From Pempheris klunzingeri (taxonomy: Eukaryota; Chordata; Actinopteri; Acropomatiformes; Pempheridae), in assembly GCF_042242105.1 (NCBI RefSeq), contig NC_092028.1, positions 10,959,338 through 11,023,337 of the forward strand: a stretch of DNA of 64,000 bases, written 5' to 3'. Positions within the stretch are counted from its first letter, which is position 1. The number at the start of each line of letters is the position of its first letter. This document shows, in pieces, positions 1 through 12,200 of the stretch. The notes under the pieces are model-generated. The model was not told where the DNA came from. It saw only the letters and a list, made by a program, of their open reading frames with translations, and did not search any database. The translations under genes and the position numbers were made by a program.

Positions 1-82
1 TGAAATCCTGGTTACATCATCCACAACTTTTTTCCCCACAAAATACACACATCTCCACTTCCTTTTAGTCGGATCCCCTCAC

Positions 83-699
83 CTTGACTTCTGTGCCCCT
101 CTCTAAGGGGTTGTGTATTTCCCGTTTCTCATCGCCCCAACACCCGGCAATCTTTGAGTTGCAAACGAGAACAGATCCATCGGTGTCATCATGGAAACGG
201 GGGTTAAAGTGCAGAGCCACGTCATCTGCACCACAGCCGAGGTCGATCTGGAATCTGAGAAGTCACAATAAATGTATGGGCGTCTTATTATCCAGATGTG
301 TTGCAGAGCTTAGAGTTTTTATAAAAATATTGTTTTCTAGATTTTTACATGGATACCATAATATTATTTTATTCATTTAAGAAGCTAATATAAGATTCAT
401 TTACCTCTCAGCATCGCGCAGAATTTCCCCCTTTATTTTCAGCTGGTCCCCAGCTTTCAGATACACATTCTTCAATTCAAGTTGCTGAGAAACACAATTG
501 TACAGTTCAAGTTTTAAACAATTCAATCAAAAAATGAGAGCATTGATTAGCTGACTTTGTCCTAATGGTAGCAGATATAGAAGCAAATATTGATTCCCGT
601 CAGGTATTTTTATGACAATTTACAGGGGACAAATCCATACTCTGTTCATGTAGAGTGAAACAAAAGCAGAAACAAAGCAGATGAACTTACCATGCTCAT
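83..699 (-). CDS. Prototype galectin (galectin-1/2-like), 3' part off window
   Basis: Beta-galactoside-binding lectin, normally cytosolic and secreted without a signal peptide. Three coding exons can be read on the minus strand: 691-699 (Met-Ser-Met), 405-484 (80 bp) and 83-254 (172 bp), each with GT-AG borders and compatible phases. The 80-bp and 172-bp sizes match exons 2 and 3 of mammalian LGALS1 as I recall them. All carbohydrate-contact residues are present: His45, Asn47 and Arg49 in HFNPRF, Asn62 in VCNS, and Trp69, Glu72 and Arg74 in WGDEKR. The last exon (the final beta strands) must lie left of position 1, so the gene is cut by the window edge, not broken. The choice between galectin-1 and galectin-2 is open, so no symbol is given. 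Its start faces pick1 across about 2.5 kb. Confidence 0.9.
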
Positions 700-1869
700 T
701 TTGGCTGCTGGCGTTGGTTAACAGTCCTAATAGAAGTTATAAGAAGACGGCACACGGGCACAGGCCTCTGTCATGGAAGACAAAAATCAAGTGGCGTGAC
801 TGTGAAGTCTCACTTCATTTATAACATAAAGCACAAAAGATTCACTGAAAGGACTTTTATCAGTTACGCTGTGGCTCATTCATCATCATGACAGTCGAGT
901 ATTCAATGCAGATGCACGCCTCTATTTAATCAGCGCTGTTGAACTCATGTTGCAAATAAGATGAATTGCTCCCTTGATCAAGAGACAAGTTGTGAGTAAC
1001 AGCTGCCTCAATGGCACTGTGAAGGTTTGAAACATCCCCAGATATCTCTAGACTGGCAGCCAGTGAGTAGACTGAGGAAGGTCTGCAGATACGACTGAGT
1101 ACACTGGAGGAAGAACATCACCTGAGAGAATACTGTAACCAGTATTCAACCAGTCTATTAATACTAGGACGAAAAGAACATTAACATGTTTGATTTGTAT
1201 GTTTGATCATTAGAATTTAAACATAAGTATTTAATAATTAATTATGTTTTTTTTTAGGATTGATTCATTAACCGTGTGTGTGAGTTTGCTCGATGTCATT
1301 TTCAGTGACTGAACAATAGAAAATTCAAGGAGGATCTACTGTAACGTTTTTGTGGGACCAAATTTATTCTTATATCATTTAAATAGAATATGGTAACTTT
1401 GAGATTTACCTTTGGTTTTAAGGTTAATCAAGACTTATTCAGGTAATTAATGACTCAACATTAAATTAAAGTGGAAAACTGTCAACAAACAGTTCAGATG
1501 AAAACTGGAGGTTATTTAGTTACATCTAAAGATGACACAGGTCATAAATGTGTGATCAATCCTGCTGTCTTCATTACTGACAAGACTCCTCGCTTCAAAC
1601 TTTAGTGTTGATCCAAGAAGCTTTCTGATAAATTCACAGGGCATTGTGCCTTTGGGTCAGTTATCGGCTGATTAGTGATAATCTGTAAATTACAAGACAA
1701 GGCTGTGATACAGAGTCTTCACTGTCATCCAGTAGTCAAAGTCCAGGATGCCACATATTAAATTTGTAAATTCATAAATTGATCCTTTGGGCGACGATTG
1801 GCCTTTAGAGAGCTATCATGTCTGTTGGATTACTTCTACAGTTTGGAGACTTTATTTTGAAAGTATTTA

Positions 1870-2508
1870 CCGGAAGTCTTTGTATGCTGTCGTGTCTGCA
1901 ATAAAACCTTAATAGTGAGGGGTTACGTGAACATTTGAGGCAACTGAAAGCAGCCGAGGTTATCGATGAACTCTTATTTACTGTGTTAATGTTATTTAAG
2001 AAATATTAGAGCATATTGGAGACGCTTGCTAGCGCTAGCAGTGTTAGCTCGACTACGTCGTCGGTCACGTGACGGCCGCCTTGCACAACCTAACGATTCA
2101 CCAACTTGTAGTTTATGATTTTATCATAAACGTTGTAATTTATCCGCATTTCTGTTGCTTTGTTTATGTTTGCTTCAGTTGGGTCACTATAATTTGAAAG
2201 TACTTACCGGAAGTGAAAGCACGTCTATTTTGACGTGAGATGGATGAATTTCATGTGTTGCAGTTCCTAGCTGTGACCACTGGGGGGCACTAAAGGCCCA
2301 GGATTATAAAAATATTACAGGCTTGTTTAGACTACATTACATTGCTGTTATAGACTAACAAAGTGAACACCAACACAAACGGACCGTATAAAAATCTGTC
2401 GTGTGTTTACTGAGGTGAACTTGGTGTTTCTAACTGGGATCATTAACAGAAAGTAATAAAATTATAATATCCTCCCTCAACATCAACTTCCGCCTTTCAC
2501 CGGAAGTG
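1870..2508. promoter_or_regulatory. Candidate regulatory cluster between galectin and pick1
   Basis: This non-coding stretch lies between the divergent galectin and pick1 starts. It holds three copies of the ETS core CCGGAAGT (1870-1877, 2207-2214, 2500-2507) and one perfect palindromic E-box GTCACGTGAC (2064-2073). ETS cores and CACGTG boxes are typical of TATA-less housekeeping promoters. The rest of 731-3245 shows no credible coding exon; a 5' UTR exon of pick1 probably lies in 2500-3000, but I cannot fix its ends. Confidence 0.4.
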
Positions 2509-3245
2509 ACAAAATAAGGTAAACAGAGGAGCTGTCAGTGCATCCAGAAATTAAGATAATTGCGAGCAAAGGAAGCGATTTTTAGAAAATATTTTGTTTT
2601 TTTAGCACGCTGGGGGAGATTTGTATGACAGTTGGGTGCAAATACTACCAAAGGTAAATTTACGACGTATTAACGTTTCTTAAAAAGCAACATTTGCTAT
2701 CCCACCTGCCAGTAGCCTACAAGAGCTAGCAGCTAATAAACCAGCGTTAGCAAGCAGCTCTCCTCCTGTTGGCTTCCGTCACAACATAGAAATATTACAG
2801 TTGTCGATTGTAGATGCTTGTCGATGATGTAGAAGTCGATGTATTTTGTTCAGACTTAGTTAGACTCATTTAACGGACTAACATCGGGGTAATTGGCATG
2901 CACTTCAAGGTACCAGCTGTTTGTTCATCTGCTGCAGCAGCAAGCGTCCTCTCACTGACCGCACAGCTCTGAAATCACAGGGATCGGGCGAGAGAAGCTG
3001 CTCTCGGACTTCAGTCTCGTAGTCCTGAGGTCCTCACACGATGATCCGCTTTATCTTGAGCTCATTTACATTTTATTGACACTGTATTTCCCATCAGAGA
3101 GACCTAGCTTGGTAGCTCACACTGTCAGAAAAATGTCTCGATATTTCTGTCTTGGTTCCGTCCTCAGTCACACGATAGTTAACGGAATGGGTTTTGTTAT
3201 AACCGTTCACAGGTTTTAGAGGGACAGGAGTGACACTGTCCTGCA

Positions 3246-6200
3246 ATGTTCACAGACATGGACTATGAGCTGGAGGAGGACAAACTGTGAGTCACAATCA
3301 TGTTTTTCTGCTTATGATCTCAGCTATTCTCTTTTGTGTTTCAGGGTGTTTAACAGAAGAGGAATTTAAAGTCCTCAGTGTTCATCCAGGGGATCACATA
3401 TCCTGACAAATCAAACTAGATTGAGACTGTGTTACCACTAAAGCCATCAAACTTAAGATGATAGTGTCGTCACTCCCATTATTGAACTAATTTCTGATTG
3501 TTTGTAAAATTCAAGAGCTTTGTATCATAATTCAGTACTTCTGTATGAAAACAGGCTTAACTCATTGCGCCAAATCTCACTATATCACACTTTCTCCTCA
3601 ACAGGGGGATACCAACCGTACCTGGTACTGTGTGTCTGAAGAAAGATGGTAATAACCTTATTGGCATCAGCATTGGCGGTGGGGCACAGTACTGTCCTTG
3701 CCTCTACATTGTGCAGGTAGGCACAGAACACACAACTATAACTGTGTTTATCAATCTACAAAGCATTTCCATTCAGTATAAAATGTAATGTCTCAGTGTT
3801 AGACCACTGAACCAGATTCAGTAGAGATTAAGCTCAATTCATTTTAAGCTTAAGTGTCATTTGCACTATTTTGAATGTGGTTTCTGTTCTCTCACAGGTC
3901 TTTGATAACACCCCAGCAGCTCTGGATGGGACACTTGCAGCAGGTGATGAAATCACAGGCGTGAATGGGAAACCGGTGAAGGGAAAAACCAAAGTGGAAG
4001 TGGCCAAGATGATTCAAGCTGTCCAGGTACACAAATGCAGGGAGAGAAATCACAGTCCCTAGTCATTTACAGTCCTCCATAACACCAAGATATGCTCCGA
4101 TGGCTCACTCTTTACCCCCCAGTTGTGTGGAAACATACAAACTAGATTTGGACTGATTTCATGCAGTCTTCTTTGTTAGTGATTGAAGTAGTTGATGTTT
4201 AAGATCAAAATCAAACCCAGCCATCTGCCAGTTACAAGGTACAAGGCTTTTTTGCAAGGAAATGAGTTTGTTTTAATGTTGTTTTATGTTCAGACCCCCC
4301 CCCCAGTAACTAACTCAGCATTACTAATGGCATCTGCCTTTTAATGAATGAAAAAAAGAAATTAAGCACATATGGAAACGAGCAACTTTGCAAAACAAAT
4401 AAAACATCACTCACGTTCTTGTGTCTCACTGTGGCTGCAGATTTATCGGAGAATAGTCCAACTGTAGTCGTAGTTGTAGTAGGAATTATGGTGCAAACCC
4501 ACCATGCGACTGTGCAGAAGAGGGACTTTACTGGCTTGCGCAGCTATGCTAAAGAAGTCAGGACAATAGCCCCTGGCATTTGGCATAACGTCACCGATGC
4601 AGAGTGGCTGTGTTGTTTTTGGCATCCATTGTGCGCACCCAGAAAATTCCATGACTTCCTGCACGATGGATTAAAGACAGGGAGCAGTGTGGGATTTAGA
4701 GGATTAGATTGTGTTGCTGTTCATTCAGTGCAAATACTGCAAGCGAGTTTCGCCATGATGCTAAAAAAGTTTTCCCATTGTTGATTTTAAAACATGTACA
4801 CCAAATACCGCAAATATCCGACAGAATTAAATGAATAGAAGATTGATTTTTTTTTCTTGATTGAATGTTTATATTTATTTTTGTTATTGGTTCAGCTGTG
4901 TATCTCCTGATCATGTCTTTACAGGGAGAAGCAACAATCCACTACAACAAACTGCAAGCAGACCCAAAACAGGGGAAATCTCTGGATATCGGTATCTCCT
5001 CCACTAGACACACACTCACTATTAGTCTCAGTTCATCCTCTGTTTACATCACTGTGGTGATGTCGTGCGCATTAAACGCATATTTTGTGTTTCAGTGCTG
5101 AAAAAAGTCAAACATCGCCTGGTAGAGAACATGAGCTCAGGCACAGCAGATGCTCTTGGACTCAGCAGAGCTATTCTGTGCAACGGTCAGATTATTATTC
5201 TGTGCATTGTGATTTTATTAGTTGAATTATATATTGTTGCCTATAACGCTCTTCTCATGTGGATTCATTTTACTTTACAGATGGGCTGGTCAAAAGACTG
5301 GAGGAGCTGGAGAAAACAGCAGAGCTCTACAAAGGTAAAGAATAATCAACTCAAACTAGCCGTCAGTAAACCAAAGTGCTGTAGTTCAGTGCGATAACTC
5401 AGTATTGATCTTCGACTGTGTGTTCTGTGAAGCAGTAATAACTGGCAGCTGCTAATGTGTTTTAATCAGATGGACTGTGTTACGGTGAGTTACCGTGACG
5501 ATTCTCGTGCTATTGTTCAAACCGATGTCTCACTGTTCCCGTGTTTGCTTGTAGGGCTGATGGAGCACACAAAGAGACTGCTCCGAGCTTTCTTTGAGCT
5601 TTCTCAAACGCACAGAGGTCAGTCACTGTGATTGAAATAAACAACTGCTAAAGTAATGCTAATTTGTTTGGTGCGCTTTTTTAAACCGTCGACATATCAT
5701 CATCATCATCGTTCTAGATCTGAATTTATCTCAGCTTTAGTGTCTAATTTATCTCATTGCCATTTGAAAATCTACCCTTGTAGCGTTTGGGGATGTTTTT
5801 TCTGTCATCGGCGTCCGAGAGCCGCAGGCTGCAGCCAGCGAGGCTTTTGTGAAGTTTGCTGATGCCCACCGCAACATTGAGAAATATGGTATCCAGCTGC
5901 TGAAGACCATCAAACCTGTGAGTACAGATATTAAGTTTGGCTCCGAAGCACTTATCGCACTTGAGAGCGCTCCGTATCAAACCTCCGACCGATCACCCGT
6001 TGTTGTGCAGATGCTCCACGATCTGAACACGTACCTCCACAAGGCCATACCTGACACGAAGCTTACCATCCGCAAGTACCTGGATGTGAAGTTTGAATAT
6101 CTGGTAAGGCAGCAGTGGCATGTACAGCACAGCGCCATCACTCGTCAGTCTGTTCAACAAGTTCACCATCAGTCGACAGAAAAAAAAACAGAATGAAATC

Positions 6201-7206
6201 TTTGTGTCTTTCAGTCGTACTGCCTGAAGGTGAAGGAAATGGACGATGAAGAATACAGCAGTATTGTGAGTTGTCATTTGAATTCCAGTTTGAGGAACTA
6301 AATCCGTGTGGGATAAATGTGATTTACAGGTTGCCGACAGAAAAACATGTTGCTTTTTACAGTTCTCAGAGGAGTCTTGTACTCGAATCATCTGACGCAG
6401 CGAATAACATGCTTCTTCCTGCAGGCCATGGGAGAGCCCCTGTACCGAGTCAGCACCGGGAACTATGAGTACCGTTTGGTGCTGCGATGTCGGCAGGAAG
6501 CTCGAGCCCGTTTCGCCAAAATGAGGAAGGACGTTCTGGAGAAGATAGAGCTGCTGGATCAGAAACACGGTCTGTTGTTGTTATTGCTGGGGATGTTTTT
6601 CAGCTGCTTTTCCCACTCTGTCAGGCGTAAACCGGCACTGAGATCAGTTTCTCTTTATCCGCCACAAATGAAGCATTGTCAGTCACTCACTCCCTGGTCA
6701 CCATCCGGCCATGCCAGGGTGTATTAAATAACAGGTTTAAACACACAGAAAATCAAGTATTTGCTCAAATTGCCAGCTGATATTTAAAACAGCATGTGAA
6801 AGGTGAATGGGTGTTTTATTTTCAGGACTTAGTCAGTAAAACTGCATAAACATTACAAAGATATACAGAAATGTAAAAAATATGGAGCAGAAAAACTGAA
6901 AAAAAAAAATATAAATTCTTTCCCCTCCCGTCCTCTTCACCTGCAGTCCAGGACATTGTGTTCCAGCTGCAGCGCTTCGTCTCAGGCATGTCGCATTACT
7001 ATGACGAGTGCTACGCCGTCCTCAAGGAGGCGGATGTCTTCCCCATCGAGGTGGACCTCTCCCGCACCATGATCAACTACGGCAGCCAGTCGCTCTCCTA
7101 CACTGGAGATGAGGAGGAGGAGGAAGGAGGATGCGGAGAGGAAGGAGGAAGCAGTGCAGGCAGACAAGCAGAGAACGGCGCTGAGAAACTGATCGATGAC
7201 GAATGA
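3246..7206 (+). CDS. pick1: PICK1, PDZ and BAR domain scaffold protein
   Basis: Peripheral membrane scaffold that binds PKC-alpha and receptor or transporter tails through its PDZ domain and curved membranes through its BAR domain. Twelve coding exons: 3246-3286, 3605-3716, 3898-4026, 4925-4991, 5096-5185, 5281-5334, 5555-5617, 5784-5917, 6011-6103, 6215-6265, 6425-6569, 6947-7206. They total 1239 bp (412 aa; human is about 415). The PDZ domain spans about residues 20-105, with carboxylate loop LIGISIGG at 32-39 and the CPC motif at 44-46. The BAR domain spans about 145-355 and is nearly unchanged from mammals in the stretch read (YRVSTGNYEY, LLDQKHVQDIVFQLQR). The C-terminal tail is Glu/Gly-rich and ends in LIDDE. 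The ATG is chosen because the protein then begins MFTDMDYELEEDKLG, as in other vertebrates. The gene is complete with no frame damage. Confidence 0.97.
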
Positions 7207-7214
7207 GTGTGAGT

Positions 7215-7221
<7 letters not shown>

Positions 7222-7268
<47 letters not shown>
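7222..7268. repeat. (TG)n microsatellite in pick1 3' UTR
   Basis: An uninterrupted TG run of about 23 units starts 16 bp after the pick1 stop codon and would be transcribed in the 3' UTR. Confidence 0.9.
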
Positions 7269-8530
7269 AGATGAAGTTCACCCCTCTAACGTAACAGTTA
7301 TTCACTTGCATTTGATGTTGGTGGTCTCACCAGGCAGTGATCTTTGCAGTGGATAAAACTATAATCATGAAGGTGAAAACGACTGAAACTTGCTGCTCTA
7401 ATGCTCTTTGTTGGTCTTTCTGTGGTGTTTACTTCCTGGGACACTAACATCAGCAGCTCTGGGATTATTTAACCGTGGCATATTTTGGGTGTCAACTTTC
7501 TCACTGCTTGACCGCGAGAGAGAGACAACTATTAGAGGGCAACTTAATTTTAATCTGAATGTTATGGAGGGGTGTCGGTGTGACACAGTAGGATTTATAT
7601 GCATACGAGGTGTGCCTTCTTAGCTCTTAATGAAGTGAAATGGTTCCAGGTTGTGTGTCAATGTGCTTATTCTGGATTGTTGAAGTTATATCTTGATATA
7701 TTTACATTTTAATTTTGTTATTTTCTTTGCTACAAACTTAAACATATCTTGGACAGGGATTTATTTAGCTACCCAAAATGTTATTTTGTGGTAAATGTCC
7801 CTACAGAGACATTTTCTCCCCGGCTTAACAAACAACTGGACACAGGTGGATAAATGTACAAAATACGAAGGTGTTGTTGACGATGAGAACAGACGTATTT
7901 CTGCTCATCCATGAAGTGTTAAATGCAGCTGTTACACTCCTGTGTCCTCTGTGTTTTCTCTTCTTTGCACATTTTTAGTTGTTTCACAAACGAGAGCATG
8001 CATTTGCCACAATGTCCAGATCTTGACGCCTTTTTCTTGTTTTAAAGCTCATCCGGTCCGTTTCCCCCCACTCATACTGCACGCTTCAGGTTAAAATACG
8101 TTATTTTCATGTACCTCTCGCCTGCTGTGCTCGGCACGCTGGTGTTTCAGACTAAGAGGAGAGAGCTCACGCAGCCTCACAGAGCTTTACCACTATGTGG
8201 AAATAAATAAAAAACACTACATGTAAATATGTATGTACAGAGGGAAAGGATTTAAAACCTCTTAATGGTTGAACTTTTCTTATCATTCCCCTATTTATTC
8301 TTTTTGTCAAAATATTTAAAAGTTTTAATGACCAAGACTGATTCTATATTATGGTGAATATACTCTTGTGTGACTTTGTTGTCTTTGAGATTGTTTTTGT
8401 CCTAAGGGGGACCTGATGATTTTGTGCATTTTCATGATTTTATTGTTGGGATCAGTCACTTGGGGGCAGCATCAGATCACTTCACCCTGTCCTGCAATCA
8501 GCAATGAGGGAATAAAAAATAAAAAATAAA
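7269..8530 (+). other. pick1 3' UTR with candidate poly(A) signals
   Basis: No coding exon is seen here. Overlapping AATAAA hexamers occur at 8202-8211, and a run of AATAAA-like hexamers at 8511-8530 is followed by a T/G-rich stretch, as expected at a cleavage site. Either could end pick1. Confidence 0.5.
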
Positions 8531-8845
8531 AAACAACATTTTGTTGGTGTACTTTTCCTATTCTCTCCTGGATATCGTGAGTGTAAGAATGAATCAGAAG
8601 GACCGGCTGTTAATTACATACCTTAAATGGCTAAAAAGAATCAACATTAGATAAACTGTTAATAGATGTTATTTAGTTTCTTCCCTTAAGTATCAAGCTT
8701 TTGCGTTGTTTTGTGAATTACGTTGATGCAGAACCCTTGAAAATACCGAATGATGTTCTCAAGTAAAGTATAGTTGCAGAATAAAATATATAATTCATCT
8801 TTGGTGTCAATAAATAGTTGAATGACTCCTTTCAGCTTTTGCAGC

Positions 8846-8918
8846 GCCCCAGTGGCCTAATGGATAAGGCACTGGCCTCCTAAGCCAGGGATTGTGGGTT
8901 CGAGTCCCATCTGGGGTG
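8846..8918 (+). tRNA. tRNA-Arg (anticodon CCT)
   Basis: A 73-nt cloverleaf. The acceptor stem pairs GCCCCAG with CTGGGGT, with discriminator G. The anticodon stem CTGGC/GCCAG (8872-8876 and 8884-8888) encloses loop CTCCTAA, so the anticodon is CCT (8879-8881), reading AGG codons. The T loop TTCGAGT sits within the B box GGTTCGAGTCC, and the A box is in the D arm. A TTTT Pol III terminator lies at 8924-8927. CCA is not encoded, as usual in eukaryotes, and there is no intron. The sequence agrees closely with vertebrate tRNA-Arg-CCT genes as I know them. Confidence 0.97.
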
Positions 8919-9033
8919 AAAGCTTTTGCTCCCTCTTAAAGAGGTAAAATGCCGAATTAACACAAATTGAATGTGAAGCAAAGACTACCAACATTTAATC
9001 TGCTCATTTGATCGGTTCGGGTTCGTCTCAAAG

Positions 9034-9083
9034 CTCACGTGTCCGATGTGTTCTTCTCGTCTCCCTCCTGGTCAGCAGCCAAT
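9034..9083 (+). promoter_or_regulatory. Candidate plbd1 promoter: E-box and CCAAT box
   Basis: A CACGTG E-box sits in the context CTCACGTGTC (9034-9043), and a CCAAT box lies at 9079-9083, about 200 and 155 bp upstream of the plbd1 ATG. A TCACGTG core is the centre of the CLEAR element bound by TFEB-class factors at lysosomal genes, which fits the encoded lysosomal hydrolase. Binding is inferred, not shown. Confidence 0.4.
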
Positions 9084-9236
9084 CAGGAAACGCTCTGCTC
9101 CTTATCCAGCGAGGCTCCTCGGACTTTCCCTCTGCCACATGACAACTGACTTCCACCTCGCTTAAACCTCTCTTGTCCGATCAGTGTCTGTATTCTGTAG
9201 GTTTTTTTTTTTTTTTTACCTTTTACTTGCACAGCA

Positions 9237-12200
9237 ATGTTTTCTGTAAAGGAGATGCACGTCTTTCTGTTATTTGTGATGGCTTCGTCCTTCGCCTCTG
9301 CCGAGAGTAAGTAGCCAAGTTTATGAGAAATCACTAGAGGTTACATACCGATCTTTTACTTTTCGGGGTTTAACAAACAATGTTTTAGCCGTAAACATGT
9401 ATGCTGTGTTGTATTACTGATATTTACTCTTTGTCAGCTGTCGTGATTTAACGTGTGTCGGAGTCTGAGTTGAGGATTGTTGGGTAATCCCCAAACTCAG
9501 AGAGCTCCTGCCGCTGAAATGATTTAGCTGAAACTTTCATTTCCGTCCATAAAGTCACATTAACATTAGCCAATATAGAAAAATGTACACTGATCAAATA
9601 TGAGAAAGAAGAAATACAGATTTTTAGGGCATGTGACATCAAGTCTTGTGACCGTCAAGTTGATAAGTTAAAAAATGCAGAGCAAAGTATTTATGCACCA
9701 AGATACTGTTATGCAACTAGAGTCTGTCAGTATTGTCAGGTGTACTACACATAGGAGGAAAAACACATTTGCCAAACTGAACTGTGTTTTACATCACTTC
9801 TCCATGACTGATGTGAGGCAGATCTTGTGTATGCTGTTTGGTATTTGTTTGTTTACTGCAATTGCATTTCACTTCCTCTCAGAGATGACAGCAGCCACGG
9901 TGTACTGGGACCCCCAACACAAGCTCGTCCAGCTAAAGGAGGGAGTGCTGGAGACCGAGGGCGACGCATACGGGTATCTGAACGACACCCTGTCCAGTAC
10001 AGGCTGGAGCATCCTAGAGATCCGTGCAGGCTACGGGCAGAGCCCTGAAACTGACGAGGTCACTTTCTTCCTGGCTGGCTACCTCGAAGGCTTCCTCACT
10101 GCCCAGTAAGTGTCATGAATGTCCTCCTTCATCCCTCTTACTTCAAAGTGATTCATGCCACTGAAACATCTGATAATCAAAACAAATATCTGCAATCAAA
10201 TTGGCAATTGGATCAAAGTATTTTTGTTTTCTTCTTTTGTACTTTCCCTCCGCAGGCAGATGATGGACCACTACACCAACATGTATCCGCAGCTGATCCA
10301 CGACCCAAAGATCCTCGGCCTGGTTCAGAGTTTCATGGCGTGAGTTGGTTCTCTTTTCTCTCGAAAAATGAAAGCCACACAAAGAAAGAACTCTTTCATG
10401 TCCTCCCCTTGGAGTTCTTCAGTTTAGCTCATACAATAGTTTGCATGCAATATTTTGAAGCTTTTGAGTGACTGCATGGAAAGAAATATGATCCCCTTGG
10501 CCCAATTTATTAACATAAATCTGTCAGACTACATGTCTGCACAGCTTCTGACCATAACCTCAGTGTTTGGCTCTTTCCTTGTAAATGTTTTACAGTAAAT
10601 AATAATACTAAATTATGACAGCAGTAATGTGCAAATGTCGCTCTTGTGCTTGTAGAAAGCAGGATACATGGACCAGGCAGCAGGTGAAACTGAACAAGAG
10701 CTCTGATCCTCTGTGGAAACATGCAGGATTCATCGTGGCCCAGATGGACGGGCTGCAAGCAGGAGTCGCACACTGGGCCAAGAAACATGGCAAAAAGGTC
10801 TGATGGCCACATCTTAGCATTTTGACTCATGTTCCTACAGACTAATGAGAATGCCAACTCTCTTTTATGTGATTTAAAAACCCTGTGTTCACATCAAAAC
10901 ACAACGGTTTACAAAATATCCATGAACAAAAACATATCTAATGTATGAATCAATGGAAAAAATACAGAACAAACAACTGCAGCTGTCCAAATCAGCTTCA
11001 AGTGTATCCATATATGTAAAGATAAAACATAGCAGTGCCCTAATTGAGAAAAACGTATATAAATGTATGAATCTGATCTGTCTTTATGAAGGAAACATTC
11101 CACTCCAAGATCCTTCTTCACTTCATCTGATTGGTGCTTTATTTAATGCTCTGCAAGTTTTTATTTAAAATGAGGAACCTCCAAACCAAACTTGTGATCA
11201 TACGTCACATTTTGTCACTCTAAAATTTAAAGGGACATGAGATTGTATGCTTTATGTTCACCTAGTCGATACTTTAAGGTTTAAGTTTAAAATTCAATTT
11301 GAGTATAAAACAGCACCACGTATGGTGTCAATACTGCAGACTCATAATTGTTTCCCCTTTATTAAATAGCATATATATACCAGAGACTTATTTGCACCAG
11401 TTTAAGGTTAATAAGAGATTGTTTGTGGGACCTAAAATGAAACTGCCACTTGGATAGAGCAGATTTGGCAGTAAAGTCTCCAAATAGCTCAAGATTTAAG
11501 TCATTTTCAGACTGTTTTCTAATAGATTTGTTTATGGATTGGTGGCTTCCTCGCTCATTTTCAGTCGCTGACCAACCGCTGTTTATCTGATGTCCTTCCC
11601 ATAGCCGCTGTCCCTGTTTGACATCCAGTTCCTGAATGCAGTGGGAGACCTGCTGGATCTTATCCCAGCCTTGGTCCCCACCTCCAACCCCCCGCTCAGA
11701 CACTTCAAACTACCAGGGATGGGGCACTGCTCTGCACTCATCAAGGTCAGACGTCAAAACATCTTCCAGTCAGGGTGTAGGGCCTGTTGTATGCTCTACA
11801 TAAGGACTGCTCACAGTTACACAAAAGACACTGTTATATATACTCCTGTGTTAAAAACATGTCAGTAAAGCAACTCAAAATAAGTGTGCTAAATAAGAAC
11901 AGAACCGACCACTAATGAAGAATGAATTTCCTATGTAAAGGAATGTTCAGGTACATTGGAAAAATTTGATTAATGATTATTCTTCATCCTACATAACTGT
12001 ACAAGGACACAGCACTTTCTATCCTCCTTTTAAAGCTCCCTCTTCACGTCACTGAAGAATTTAATCTATGAAAAGTGCAAGTAATTCCACCTCTGTGACC
12101 CTTCCTGACACCCACAGCAGTAAAACAGACATTCCAGAGATGCAGTAAGTAATCTAATTTAGTCCTTAAACAAAGAACACACACACACTCGTGTTAGAGA

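Noticed and set aside
84-380. 98-codon plus-strand frame at the left edge
   Set aside because: It is antisense to the galectin exon 83-254, whose protein matches the family; the plus frame has no similarity.
4344-4784. 146-codon plus-strand frame
   Set aside because: It lies within pick1 intron 3, shows no recognised domain and crosses no splice-supported exon.
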